From NCBI GenBank assembly GCA_947000775.1, contig CAMQGK010000567.1:1297001-1361000 (forward strand): a DNA stretch of 64,000 bases. The letters run 5' to 3'. The notes under the pieces were generated by a model. The model did not search any database. It saw nothing but the letters and a program-made list of their open reading frames with translations, and was not told the DNA's origin. A program made the translations under genes and the position numbers. This DNA is from Pterois miles (Eukaryota; Chordata; Actinopteri; Perciformes; Scorpaenidae). Shown piece by piece: positions 35,601 through 48,900 of this stretch (positions are counted from its first letter, which is position 1; the number at the start of each line of letters is the position of its first letter).

Positions 35601-37149
35601 CTGTGGAGAGGAGGAGGAGAGGATATTAGTAAGTTAAACATCTGCAAACAGAATTCTTTCAAACTCTTTGAACTCGGGGATAGAAATAAGGCTTATGATG
35701 TAATCATGAAACACAGCATGTCAGTTCAGGAACACATGAGAAGTGGACTAACTGAGGGTTCAGGGATGAGAGGCTACTGAATGAAGCCAGAACGTGTCTT
35801 GAGAGACAAACAGGTGGAGAGAGGAAGAGAGTCCGTTTGAAGTGACTTCCTTTTATACGAACACTAAATCAAAACTGTGAAGGAACACTCCATCCATCGG
35901 CTCTGGCTGGTTCAACTGGGGAGGTTTATACCACATAAACATAAGCCCTGTGCGTAACACGGGGCACTGAACATGAGTCCAACCACATTTGTTGCGGTCG
36001 TCGCCGTTCACGCGGTCTGCAGCTGTAGCTCCATACACAACAAAGTTGCTGAGTCAAACATGCTTTTTGTGTGCTCACATCATTAAAAAGTTGGCAGTAT
36101 AATTTTTGGTGTAATGTTTCTTTGCTAGTTAAGGACATTATGCAAAGGAGGCATGTCAACGCTCCAGAAAAGCAGCAGTTTTGTGGCATTTCCTCCCCAG
36201 ATTGGAACATCCCTGGCTAAACAAGGCGCCTAGTGTGAGCTACAGGCGTCAGTTGATGGTATATATTGCACTTCAGCCTTCTCCTTTTTAACTGAAACTA
36301 GACACTCCTTTCTGGTACAAAGACACAGCAAGCTCCATTTACAAAAACACAATTATTGTCAAGAGAAGACACCGTGGGCAAAAACAGGACATCTTACTCA
36401 TTGCACCTATACTGGCATTTATAGTGACTTGAAATTAGTGCAACACCACAGTAATCAGAGTTTCAATACTATATTTCAAGACATTAATGGTCAAGGCCAC
36501 CCAGGCTTTGAAAGTAACAGTGACTATGCTTAAAAAAGACACTACTCCTATTATGAAAATGAATATTTTACTAATATTCCTGTTAACATGCAGCCCTGCA
36601 TACTCCAATTAATGTAAGCAGTGGCGGACTTGTTCAATAGTGTGAACGCAGCCTCCCTCTTTCCTTAAACTACCTTCCTGAAAAGGTCAGCGTTGTCATA
36701 TTTGCACACACCCAAAAAGCTGTTGATAACCAAGTCTTTCATAATGTTTAAAAGTAAGTGTGTTCTCTCCTCCCGACCACAGATGAGGGATTTTCTTTTG
36801 GGTATGAATCTCTACGAACTGCCTGCGTAGTTGCTTTGTGGGCAACCAATGTACAATGCACACAGCTGAACTATTAAGATTTATATTACAATTGCACTGC
36901 ATACATGCACAAAGAATGCTTTAATAATATTGGCATATCCCACGTCTTGATCAGATAATGCTCCATTTGGATTAAGGCCTAATTTGGAAAATCCAGGATA
37001 CGCTGTTTACATGACCCAATCAAATTCAAAATATTGTCATATTCATAATGACAGTGGAAGCGGCATAATAGTTTTAGGTTTGCCTGTTTACTGCAGTTTG
37101 CGACATGTGGCCTCTCGGCTGTTTACAGCCAGCTCTGTGTATTGTACAC

Positions 37150-37325
37150 AAACCGAGTCAAGTCAGTTTTATTAGTATAGCCCAAAGTCACAAATCACAA
37201 CTTTGCCTCAGGGGGCTTAACAGTCTGTACAGGATATGACGCCCTCTGTCCTTTACAATGCGACCCTTTCATCGGTTAATGAAAACCTCACCAACCAAAA
37301 CCAAAAAAAACTAGCCAACAGTCTG
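37150..37325 (+). mobile_element. Fish interspersed repeat fragment
   Basis: The text agtttta.tagtatagcccaaagtcacaa...tgcctcagggggctt...tgtacaggatatgac is a widespread fish repeat, probably SINE-derived. Confidence 0.5.
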
Positions 37326-39147
37326 CAGAGATGCATGCCCAAAAGAAAAACCCACATCTGTGGTCAGAAGGACAGCGCACACAACGCCATCGTGCTGACC
37401 GCGACAAGAACGTGGTTGAAAGATTGACGGAGGGAGGCTGTTTTCACGCCGTCGAACAAGTCCACCACAGTGGCGTTAATCAGAGTATGCACGGCTGAAC
37501 ATAAACAGGCACAATAGTGGAATGTTCATTTTCATTAGCCATGCAAGAAGCTTTGTAGGACTACTGTCTCTTAGGGAATAAGGGCAAAAAAATGCAATAT
37601 TTTATCTTGCGCATGTTAACATAGACACTGTTGGTTTGCTGATCTACACCAATGATTCAATGTTCTCTTGGATTCAAAACTCAACTTTAGGCCCAAATGC
37701 TACTTTGGAGGCAAACCTTTCCATTTATAGCTCCTCACAGATGGAGCAGTTGAGTATGAGCAAATCGGGTGGCAATTCTGTGTCTTTCTCAGGGAGATAT
37801 ATCTTGTATCAACATGAAGCGCTGCCCATGAGGTCCTGATGTCCCTCCACCATCTGTACCACTATCCCTTTGAACTCCGATTAACTGATAGAAACATCTT
37901 GTTCTTGGCTGCTTTAAGGATTTCAATTCTGACATGACCACAAAAACAGGTAAGTTCCAGCAGGTTTTCCCCAATGACCCTCATCCACCCACCCACCCCC
38001 AACTGCTATAGTCCGCCATTACGAGGCTTGAGCTCCAGTTGTTGGGAAAAAAAAAACACTGCACCAACAGCAAGTAGTGGGACAGCATCCCGCTCAACCA
38101 CCCACGCACTCGGTGGGGGAAGGGTAGTCCGCTGAATAGAAGGGTGGCAGTGGTTTATGTGTGCGAGTGCATCTTAATCCTGTAATTTTGCCAGTAATCA
38201 TGGCTGTATCAGTTTTTGTGTTGCTGTGCAAGCAGGTTTGATTCTGCATGCTTGCTCTTACCACTCTCTCAAACTCTTGGGACTCCGAGACATCTAATCA
38301 TGTACATTAACTTGGCTGCACCTTGTCCTCCACCGTTTCACTGCTGCATATGGGCGTCCACAGTAATGACTCCTCCCTCCTCCCCTTTAGCATTCAATAC
38401 ATCAGGAACACAAAGCGCCCCTTCGTTCTCTTGTGACCTTCTTGGGTTTCAATTCTTGTGATCTCTTGAGAACTCGTATGGGTATTGTTCAGTGACAAGA
38501 GGATTTCATCAATTCTGGTTTTATCATTGATTCCTGCTTTTCAGTGCAGTTCTTTGGCCCTTCTGATAAATTGCTGCACAAGAAAAAAAAAAAACGGCAC
38601 CTATAGATTTTATAGCATTTATTTGCATTGCTTAATGTCTGTAGTACAAAACTAAGTTGTCTTACTGAAAGCGCATATAAACAGAAAACCACAAGTATTT
38701 TCTTTACATTTGTGTCATGGCTCAGCCCCACATGAAATCAGATTGCCTGTAAATGCTTAGAACAGAGTTGAACCTGGATGATCGACACGAATCAGACCGT
38801 GTAACAGATCTTGACACCCATCCCTACGTAGGACCATTTTTCCATCTGTTGCATTAGTGCTGCACCTTTGACCCTTGGCCTTCTTACTGAAGCTGATTGT
38901 AACAGTGCAGTGTTCCATCTTAACCACTCTTTATCCAACCCTGCACCCCACCCAACTGAGCATCAATGGCCCTGAACCTCAAAAACAACCAACCCCCATC
39001 TCCACCTCCCATAGTAAAACCCACCCAAACCCCCAGGAGGCTCCAGCACACATGAATAGTCTTTTGTGCATCCAAAATACCTGACATCCCCCATCTGAAA
39101 AATTGGAAAAGTCCTTTGATCCGTGATCAATGCTCAGCTTTATTCAC

Positions 39148-39471
39148 GGGGGGCGGAGTGCTAGCTGTGGGGTTGGCTTGGGAACGGAGGGTCACCGGTT
39201 CAAGTCCCGACATGGAAAAAAACTGAGTGTGAACTGGTAGCTGGAGAGGTGCCAGTTTCCTCTTGGGCACTGCCGAGGTGCCCCTGAGCAAGGCACCAAA
39301 CCCCCAACTGCTCAGGGCGCTTGTCTGGAGCAGCCCCCTCACTCTGACATCTCTCCATTATGATGTGTGTGTGTGTTTGTGTGCATTTACCATGTATAAG
39401 TTAAAACAGAGTGTAAATTGAATTTCCCCACTGTGGGACTAATAAAGGTAGATCTTCTTCTTCTTCTTCTT
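39148..39471 (+). mobile_element. tRNA-derived SINE family A, copy 2
   Basis: Head with a box B-like GGTTCAAGTCC (39197-39207), body with the cactgccgaggtgcccctga block, tail cccactgtgggactaataaa then TTC repeats. The box A region is degenerate. Confidence 0.75.
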
Positions 39472-41716
39472 CTGACTCCATCCTGCAAAACACATAAAAA
39501 CAGACCTGTTTTCCACACTTCACCGTGCGCAACTTTTACCGTACACATGGAAACCGTCATCACGGCCGACACACATGGTCCCACCTTATCAACACATCAA
39601 CTCCCCATTATCCTCTCCAACGGCCCAGCCCTCTAACCCCAACCCCCATCAAGCTACCAACAGTGAACTTGTTTGACCCCTACTGTTGCCGCCTGCCAAC
39701 CCACGGCCCATCTCATTGGCTGAAACCATGGCAACAGGTTAGGAATGGGCGGGCACAGAAGATGGATGGGCGGGTGGGTGTAACACAACAACATGCTTCA
39801 CATTTTCTTATGCGCCCGTTCGCTCATCGGTTATCTTTTTTCATTTTAAGCATCCTTCACCTACATGGTGACGACCTACCTTGTTAGGTCTCCCACCATG
39901 TGTCAATCTGAGCTAAATGCTAAATACATAATCACTGTTGAGTGGATTCTATGTTTTTATTGCACATATACATGAAAATGGCAACAGAGTTGGAAGACCA
40001 TAACATGACTGACAAAATGTTCCATTTCAAATAAATTTGCACCACTGAAACACGAGAGAAAATCTCCTTCTGAGGGCCTCATCCCCGACTCTTTATATGC
40101 AAAGATGGAAACGCATTGTCTCGATGTAAAAACTGGAGCTGTTGAGGTTCCCTCAGCTGTGAAGGTATTAAATCCACGCTCAGCTCCAGCCTCCAGCGAA
40201 ACAAAGGACTGGAGAGAAAGAGGGGAAGAAAGAAAAGAAGCCAAGAGAATGAAAAGAGTGTGGTCCTGGAGGAGGAGGAGGTGGAGGAGAGGAGCAAGAG
40301 GAGAGAAAGGCTTTCCCTCTAGGAGGGGTCAAAGGCCAAGGGTTAGAGCTCTTCAGACCAGACAGAGGGGGCCCTGGGACCACAGCGAGGCATGTCTGTC
40401 GGCTTGAGGGTGGTGTTATCCTACACTTTCATAGCCAAAACCTTAAGCTCTTTATAATTTAAAGGTAGCTGATATGTGTCCTCCTGTATATGTATACTCA
40501 CGACTATGGATGGGTACCAAAACCAAATATTAAATGGCAACCAGTGCAAATTACTGAAGACCAGAGTATTGATAAGCTCCGACATTATTGGTTCTTTTAT
40601 CTTTTTGGTGTAATTTGTTATCACACTGCAGCACATCTCTGCTATCTGTGTCAGCCTGAGCTCCACCTACACAAACACAATCACACACATGGAGGAATGT
40701 CAGCGAACAGCAGCGAGACGGTGGTGGTAACGGGGTGAAACAAGTGAAGACAACGGTGCTCATCACTGTAAGTGCAATAAACCTTTGCAAATGAACAGCC
40801 AAAACCATCAATACACCCGTTCAACGAGCATTAACATGTAAACGTGGACATACCATATTTCAATCTGCTCTGTCTGTAGTCTCTCATCCACCACTATGTT
40901 TACACAAGCACAGCACGCTAGCTCGGCTAATAGCTAAAAACAAGCTACAACTAAAGCATTCTGTATGTAGTCTAACTGCTTAGCTTAGTTTGCCATGTGT
41001 TAAAATTTTTGTAAACTGACCGCTCATGTGGCTGAGACAAAGCAGCTCCTCCTCCGTCTACCATCAGTGAATCACATCAGCAGATTCGCAGTTATTATGG
41101 GATTTTTGCCCAATGATGCCTGCTTCAGGTTTAACTACAAAACAACTTTGCTGTCAGCTTTGTGACGATGCATTTATCTGGTAATCTAACGTTTTTTCAG
41201 TTGTTTATTTTGCTTAAGAAGTGTGAACATTTTCTCAATTCAAAAATGAACACCTACTCCTTCGGTTTACATTTTAATCTAATGTGGAATTGCCACTGGA
41301 GAGCAATGATGTTTATAGTTGTACAGTATGCCAATGGAAACTTGAATAGTTTTACATTGGTTGCACTGGTGTGCCTAACTTTTTCATTTGGTGCACCTAA
41401 AATTTTTCTCTGTGCTTTTTGACTCTGCAATAACATGTTTGAAGCATTTTGTTAGCTTCCACAGGCCTACACAAGGGATGTCACAATACCAGAAATTTAG
41501 CAGTTGATACCAATACCAGTGAAATTCTGAGTCTCAATACCACATTAAAATATCAAAAGTGAAATAATAAATCCCATCATGCACTTCAACAGTCACTCCT
41601 TTATTACAGTTTGCATACTGTTTTTGTCTGTTTTTATCTCCTTCAAACTGGATTTATTCAAGTTTCTCACTAAAAAAAACACATTTCGTGACATTTATAA
41701 CATTTGAACACATCTT

Positions 41717-41835
41717 TAGAGGTAGACCGCTTAATCGGTCGGCTGACTAATCGGGCCGATTACTTGACTTTCGGCTATCCTGATTCTCCAATAAATCAGC
41801 ATCGGTCATAAAAAACCCATATCGGTCGACCTCTA
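41717..41835. mobile_element. Small palindromic MITE (119 bp)
   Basis: The left end tagaggtagaccg and the right end cggtcgacctcta are near-perfect inverted repeats. The whole is rich in 'atcggtcg' motifs. Confidence 0.65.
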
Positions 41836-43256
41836 CACATCACGATAGCATTAAAATTTATTTATGTAACCCAATACTCCTAAATTTAAATAATGGCATC
41901 TCCCGTTGTTATTTGGTGTGTAGCATGATCAGGGAAAAACAGGCTGGGTCATCTGGATGCATCGATAATGAGTTTAACAGTCGACAGTACCGTCAGGTAT
42001 CCATATATATATATATATTATGTTGGTATAAGAGTAGTATAATGTAATGTGTGTGTAGGGAGTGAGTGGTCGAGTGACAGAAAGAGAGATGCGCTACGAG
42101 CAGATCAGCTGTTTAGCGATCATCGGAGCAGAGATGAAATTAGTGGTATAGTTGCTTCGTGGTATTAAATATATGGGAAGGAACTGCTCGTGATTATATC
42201 CGAGTCAGACCGAGACAGAGCTGAAAAGTCAATGAAAACTATTCTCTGCAGTCTAGACATACATTCATACAATAACACTCAGTAACGTGGGCATGACGCA
42301 GGCATTCGTTGCCATGTCATTAAAAAGCCTTAAATCAAATAAGACTGTGAAATTGAGGAATAGCGTGTGTGTGCTGGGAGTATCTTATCACTCCCTGCGG
42401 GAACTTTCAATGCCAGAAAAAAGGCATGTTTGAAGGGTTTGACGTGTACTTTTTTTTTCCAGCAGAGCGTATGCAACCCAGATGGCAGCTGTTGACTTCT
42501 GTTTCCACAAGCTAAGTCATGTAAATATGCATACATAGTGATAGGACATGTTGGCAGAGTCCTTGGTGTACAGGGAAGAGAAGTGTGGGTGAGCTTGTAC
42601 AATATATGTGTTCATTAATTTCACTGCAAAAACTGCTTCAGTTCGTGACTGTTAAACATGGTAGAATCCGCTGCATCGAATCAAACGCATGGAAAGAGAA
42701 TAACCGAACGGAGTTGACTTCATGTCTGCGGATGACAGGAAAAAGACGCATCGGCTGGAGCAGCTTGACTTTCTGACACCAACACAAACACTCCCAGTAA
42801 AAGTAAAAGGAAGCAACATGCAAACTGTTCTGGGACTGACTGCTACGCCACTGCTCATAAACACGTGGACAAACCACAGCGTATCCGGGCCACACTAAGC
42901 AAATCAGCATTACAGACTCAATAAAAGTGCCGCATGGTTTAAGGTGTCTCACAATTTGCCATTTTACAGAGGATGAAATAGGAGTAGAACAGACACTGAA
43001 GGTTTTCCATGGTCACTTGACTAGTACAAAAGAAAATGGTGATTGTTGTTGTTTGTTATGGTGACATAAAACATCAGTGTGGTCGCAGCTCGCCGGTATC
43101 TCGAGCGGCGGGAGTTAGGGGAGGAACCTCTTGACCCGGTGCTGCTGCTGGCACACTTTTTCATCCACCTTAGTTGTTAATAAAACTGTAAATTGCAGTG
43201 AAAGTGACTGACAAACACTCTTAAGCCAACAAAATCAGAGACCAATTGTTTGTTTA

Positions 43257-43525
43257 TTAGGGTTGTCTGTCAACACAATTTTTACTTGTGCCTAATAAAA
43301 TGATTGTCCAATCGTGATTAATTGCAAATTCTTATCGTAAATGTGGTTGGTACCAATGGATTCACCTGGTTTCATTTGATGCCAGAATCTTCACTCTAGC
43401 TTTAAAACTGAGCTCACGACTACCTCCAAAAGATTAACTGTGTTGATGTGTTAAAGAAATTAGTGGCGTTACTACAAATTTGCGCTAACATGTTACTATC
43501 TCGTTAACTTTGACAACCCTCTTAT
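43257..43525 (+). mobile_element. 'ccctagt' family deletion derivative
   Basis: Both ends (agggttgtctgtcaa and gttaactttgacaaccct) are kept while the middle 650 bp of the full-length form is missing. Confidence 0.7.
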
Positions 43526-45768
43526 TTATATTGTAATAAATACAGTTATTTATGAAATCAAGAATCTTAATTTTTGTCTTAAAACCATTGTGATGTCTGA
43601 CGTGTGTTGCGGTTTATGGGATTAGGATTACAGTTCTGGGCGGGTTGAAACCTAACCCTAACCCTCGCTCTAGGGTGGCTCCAAATCCGAATGCCAACTG
43701 CCACCAGGCTTTAGAAGCGTTCCCTTTGGACGGAGCCAGGCTAGCGGTTTCCCCGTTTCCAGTCTTTAGGCTAAGCTAACCGGCTTCAGTCTGTAACCTT
43801 CTATCTAATGGACTGTGGTAACAATCTGCTTGCGCAACTCTCAAGGAAGGAAGGCAAGGAAGCAAATGTTTTTCTAAGATGTCAAACTGTCCCTTTAAAA
43901 CTCAACATGGCAAAAAAAAAACCCTAATTTTAAAGAAGCAGTTCAAGGATAATAACGTTATTGCTCTGGCCTCATCTGTAACTACTGCATTGCAAGGCCC
44001 ATCAAACACATATAGAGGCTGGGTGTATGTTATAGCCATTACCTACTACATTACAAACCCCCGACAATGCAGCTTGCTCTCAAATGTCCCCTAGTACGAA
44101 GCAAACACTGGCTGCAGGCTAGAAGAGCACGGAAGTGCAGGGGGTTAATATTTTATAAGAGCTATCTAGCCAGCATAAAATCACAGATGAATTTTTTATT
44201 GCTAATGGTGAGGAACAAGTGGGTTAAAGCAACCAAACGCCACCATCCAGTGGGCGCACCAATCTTGTCACCAGCCAAATTCCTATCATCTAACCAGGCT
44301 GTCTTTCCTTCAGCTGAACACCGTCATCGCTCCACCCACTGACCCTTCCCGACGTTAAGCACCGTCCCCACTGTGGTTTCTGGACTGCAGAGGCGGCCTC
44401 TTCAGCAGGTAAACTAGATACTGCGTGAATGAATGAATAGAGATTTGAGGTCAGGAAAGAAAACCAGCTAATGCCTCTGTTCGATTCTACAGGTGATACA
44501 GGTGCAAGGCATTTATGGTAAATTAGAAGAAAACCTGGATGCAGTTACCACGGAAACAGCAATGATGCACCACAATACTCCAAGACGAACAGGGGGGCGG
44601 ACTGTCTTAGTAGGTGATCCTGCTGCGCCCCCTTCTGAATGCTCACAGTAGCTAAAGGAAACTTGTGCAACATTTATGTGGAAGCATGAATTTAAAGTGT
44701 CCATCGCAGCTGCAGACAAGCGTGTCTCATCGCTCTCATCTCTGTGACTTTCACTATCTTCTACGTGACCTCCTCATATTGCCTGCCTCCCAACTCCTTT
44801 CCTGCATCTCTCCATCTTCCTTTCTTCAATTCCTCCATCCCTCTCCTGGAGGTTTTCCTCCCCCCGCTGCTGGACAGAAGAACTTCCAGTGGATGTAACA
44901 TGAGAGCTGTAAATAGGCCACACAGTCAGGAGGAGGGAAAGTAAGTAAGAGGAGGTGATGTGGGAGAAGAGAGGTTAGAGGAGGAAGGGAGGAGGAGGCA
45001 CTGATGCAGGAGGACGGATTCCAGCGCACCAGTCGGCGGAGGAGAGCGTGTACTGACAGCTGTAAATATGTGGAAATGCGTAAAAGAGCAAGTGTGTATT
45101 TAAATCCACATTGAATCACACGAGGCAGAGAACTGCTGCAATAGTGACGTCACAACCAGTAGATGTCAAACCTAGTTGCAGTTACAGCGCTAACAGCTAT
45201 ACAATAAAGTCTGTTTTTTAAGTTGGAAAACAGTGAGGAGCTACCCTTCCTTTCCATCCCTCCATACTTTAATGCACTCCATTTCCTTGTGAGCCCATGA
45301 GTCAAAGATAATACGTGCTATGACCATGTACCCTTCCACTATCAGCCAATCAGAGCTCTGCTACCTTGGACGGTCATTCCCTTCAGCTCCTGTATCTTCT
45401 CCACAAAACACTACCAGTCCACTCACGCATCCCCACGGCCTACACACACCTAGTATCGAGGACGGATCACACACCATGTAAGGGATGTTACAGATTTTCT
45501 CTTCAAAAGTGGAAAATACAGCAGAGACAGGAACAGAGGCAGCGGCGCCCCGTCACAGCTGTCACCGCTCCCCGATTGGCCCAGATTTATAGGGGAAAGG
45601 TCGTCTCACTCACTTGCTGCAGCCTCATTGGTCCAGTGCTTAAGGGTGAAGCTTGTCCAATCAAAATTTAATAATGATGCCACCATGAGCATTGTGGAGC
45701 GGGCTGACAGCTCAGATGTTATCTGCAAAGGCACTCAACTGTTTCACTGTTTTTGGCTTCTTAAGAAG

Positions 45769-46326
<558 letters not shown>

Positions 46327-46463
46327 CCCTCCCACCCGCTCTATGACCATGAGTGGTCCAGATGAGGAGTACATTCAGCCAGAGACTGATCCCCCCTCGG
46401 TACACAACATGCTGACCCCCATACGACTTTCTGATCATCTGCTCCGTATTTTATTCCTGGCTC

Positions 46464-46684
46464 AATATGTATATAATTACATATAATTCTATAATTACAT
46501 ATATATGCTATGCATGTACAATACCCACCCACCTGCTGCACTTTCCTTGTTACTGTTTTACTTATCTTATTTATTTGATTGCCATTTCCTTCATTGCACC
46601 TTCTCTTTTACTTACATTGTAATTCATCTATACTGTTGTTGCTGCTGCTATGACACCCGAATTTCATCTTATCTATCTATCTAT
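46464..46684 (+). mobile_element. LINE 3' tail, copy 2
   Basis: Near-match of 5611-5847, including acccacccacctgctgcact and the tatgacacccgaatttc end. It abuts ATCT repeats. Confidence 0.6.
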
Positions 46685-47151
46685 ATATATTATATTTATT
46701 TTTTTTTTCTTGATATGACACGTCTGACGATTTCTAGGAATACTGTCTCTTCAAAACACACCTGACGATATGTGAGAACACAATAGTCATGCATAAAGAA
46801 GTGAGACTTTATATATTATATTATTATATTAAAACTAGGCCTACAGCTGTACAATATAGAGGTTATTTTAAGGATAAACATGAGGTGAGCGACATGTCAG
46901 AGAGAGATGGTGGGGGGGGGTCAGGTCTGGGGGGGGGGGTCAAAGTTCAGCTCTGCTCTGACCCCGCCTGCAGCTCGTGCGCCAGGCCTCCATTTTGGAG
47001 AGGCGAGAGCTCCATTTTGAGGAGATGTTAGTGACTCAGCCTCGGCCGTTATGTAATTACTGCCATTTTTCCGTTCATTTAAAAAAAAAAAAAGTCTGAA
47101 ACATACAGCACTTCCACCACGTCACCGTTCATTTAGTGACGGTGTTACCAC

Positions 47152-47214
47152 GAGGGGAGACCCGGGCTGGAAGAGGGGAGACCCGGGCTGGAAGAGGGGA
47201 GACCCGGGCTGGTA
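47152..47214. repeat. 21-bp unit repeated three times
   Basis: The unit gaggggagacccgggctgga plus one base is repeated in tandem three times; each unit contains CCCGGG. Confidence 0.95.
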
Positions 47215-47280
47215 GAGCCTGTATTGGGGGCAGCATGTGTCGCTCTGAGGCCTCTGTTATGAAATGATGGGAAGTTTTAC

Positions 47281-47420
47281 CTGGAGACGGATTCCCGCCA
47301 GCTGAAGCCTGCTGGGTTAGAGCTGCTCAACATCTCCAGCAGCTCTTCCTCAGCTGTGTAGCGCCTCCTCCTCCTCCTCCTCCCCCTCTCTACTCGCCAT
47401 TTTGTGATGCCTCTAGCCAT
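47281..47420 (-). CDS. Candidate alternative first coding exon of igf2bp1 (hypothetical)
   Basis: On the minus strand an ATG at 47420-47418 (G at -3, G at +4) opens a frame of 46 codons plus two bases: MARGITKWRVERG, a run of seven arginines, YTAEEELLEMLSSSNPAGFS, WRESVS, then donor CCAG|GTAAAA. The leftover AG plus the first G of exon 3 makes AGG (Arg), running on into TRKLQIRN with no stop. Full-length igf2bp1 also has Arg at this junction, as I recall. Such an isoform would lack RRM1. I recognise no domain. An out-of-frame ATG five bases upstream (47425) opens an 11-codon uORF. The phase match alone has a one-in-three chance; the AGG run could be a simple repeat. Confidence 0.3.
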
Positions 47421-48900
47421 TTCATGTTGGGGCGCCGCTGCCGGGCGGGCTGTGTGTTGTGAACGGCCGTCACGTATGACCGGAACTTGCACTTAGCGGC
47501 CACGTCCGTGTAAACACTGTACTGCCTTGTGACAGCGAGGCTTCGCGTCCCAGCATTTGAATTAAAGGCTGAAGTTGAAGCGTCTGGCGCTGCATTCGGC
47601 CTTTATCCTCCAGGTAGGAGTGAAACCTGCTGATGACGCCGCGGACGTGGGGACAGGAAGTACGGGGGCCGTGGAGAACAAAAAAAAGCCTAGCTCAGCA
47701 ACGGAGAGGTGGGCTACAGGTACTGAGGCGGTCCGGTATGAGACGCCTTCATGTTTGAAGACCTACATCCTGTCTGCGTCCACACTGCGCGCCCCCCCGT
47801 CTTTCTCTCTTTCTCTCTCACACATACATGTGAGAGCTAGTGGGCGGCCATCTTGACCAACGCCCATTTACTACAATGAGTGAGCGGTCACGTGACAGCG
47901 GAGAATTCACCAGAACAGAGCACATTGGGGGGGGGGGGGGGGGTGTCCGTCTTACTGCAGCACCATACCGTCTTCATCCGAGCCAGCTGTTCTATGTCAT
48001 AGCTGTGTGGCGGAGGGATACACAGCATATAAACACATAGGACTACTGTATAGTATGAGAGTCGCAGCTGTTGCCAACACGAGAGAATGCACGCCCCCGT
48101 CAAACCGGACACACCTCCCTCCGCGGCCACGCGCGTCACACATGCTCCACGGCTGACTCAAATGGAGAAGAGCGAAGCGCGCACGGCTCGTGTTAGGCCG
48201 TACACGCCTCTCCTTAATTATATCTGGACTTGGACACCGCCACCCCCCGTCGCACGCGCGTGCAGCGGAGGAGGAGACGAGCGCGCACCTCCATTCACAA
48301 AGTGCGTAAAAACTACTCAGTAGTTACTACAGCGGCGCGAGGGAGGAGGAGGAGGAGGGAGGAGGGGGTTATACTATAGAATGTGTGCCATGAAATACAG
48401 GAGGGGGCTCTGGTGCTGTAGCACCAGAGAGGAGAGGGAGGGGGGCATATAGTCCCTCTACTGCTCTCACTGTTCCGTGTCCGCCCGCGCCGCGCCGCGC
48501 CGCCGCGTTACCGGGCAGGTAAACGGTGTGGAATAAAGACGATCAACACCTTTAGGACCTTAGAAATTAAAGCCGATCCTACGATTGTTTCTAATTTACA
48601 AGCAGAAAAGTGAAACCGATTTAAACAATCTAGGGCCACGTTCTCCGGTCACATGTGGAGGCGAAATCTGCGTCTTTAATATGTAAGAAATGATCCCAAA
48701 GACACCGTCTACCCTCCGCTGTGGCACAACGAGCAGAAACGGGCTGCAGCATGGCGGCAGAGGACAAACCGAGCCTTTCTAGGAGTTCCTGACACTGTCA
48801 GAGGCTCATCATTCAGTGTCCTTTAGGAGAGGAGACATTTGGGATGGAGATAGATTAAAGGTGATACTGGGACTGCTGCGTTAATTAAAGTAACAAGGTG

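Larger units (their letters stand above)
35601..45770. other. igf2bp1 intron 2, left part
   Basis: No exon matching the expected 61-nt exon 2 (VEL...HSVPKKQR-like) was found on the minus strand. It contains repeats listed separately and AT-rich DNA; short frames show no domain. Confidence 0.55.
46900..48600. promoter_or_regulatory. CpG island inside igf2bp1 intron 2
   Basis: CpG-dense and G/C-rich against an AT-rich background, with G-runs (46911-46942, 47927-47943) and the cgccgcgccgcgccgccgcg block near 48485. It holds splice-donor-like sites on both strands: minus at 47280, plus at 48519 (GGGCAG|GTAAAC) and, just beyond the island, at 48898 (ACAAG|GTGAGC). Vertebrate CpG islands usually mark promoters, so an internal promoter is likely; direction is not settled. 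Confidence 0.6.

Noticed and set aside
38425..38465. Minus-strand ...LKPKK|GT, tested as exon 2 end (SVPKKQR)
   Set aside because: The residues before it do not match, no acceptor at the right distance, and the Q-R codons are absent.
40421..40666. Minus-strand GTGGAGCTC after an AG, tested as igf2bp1 exon 2 (VEL...)
   Set aside because: Only VEL agrees; the following residues (RLTQIAEMCC) do not match the expected exon.
48751..48792. ATGGCGGCAGAGGAC start in the plus-strand CpG flank
   Set aside because: It stops after 13 codons; at most a uORF of a plus-strand transcript.
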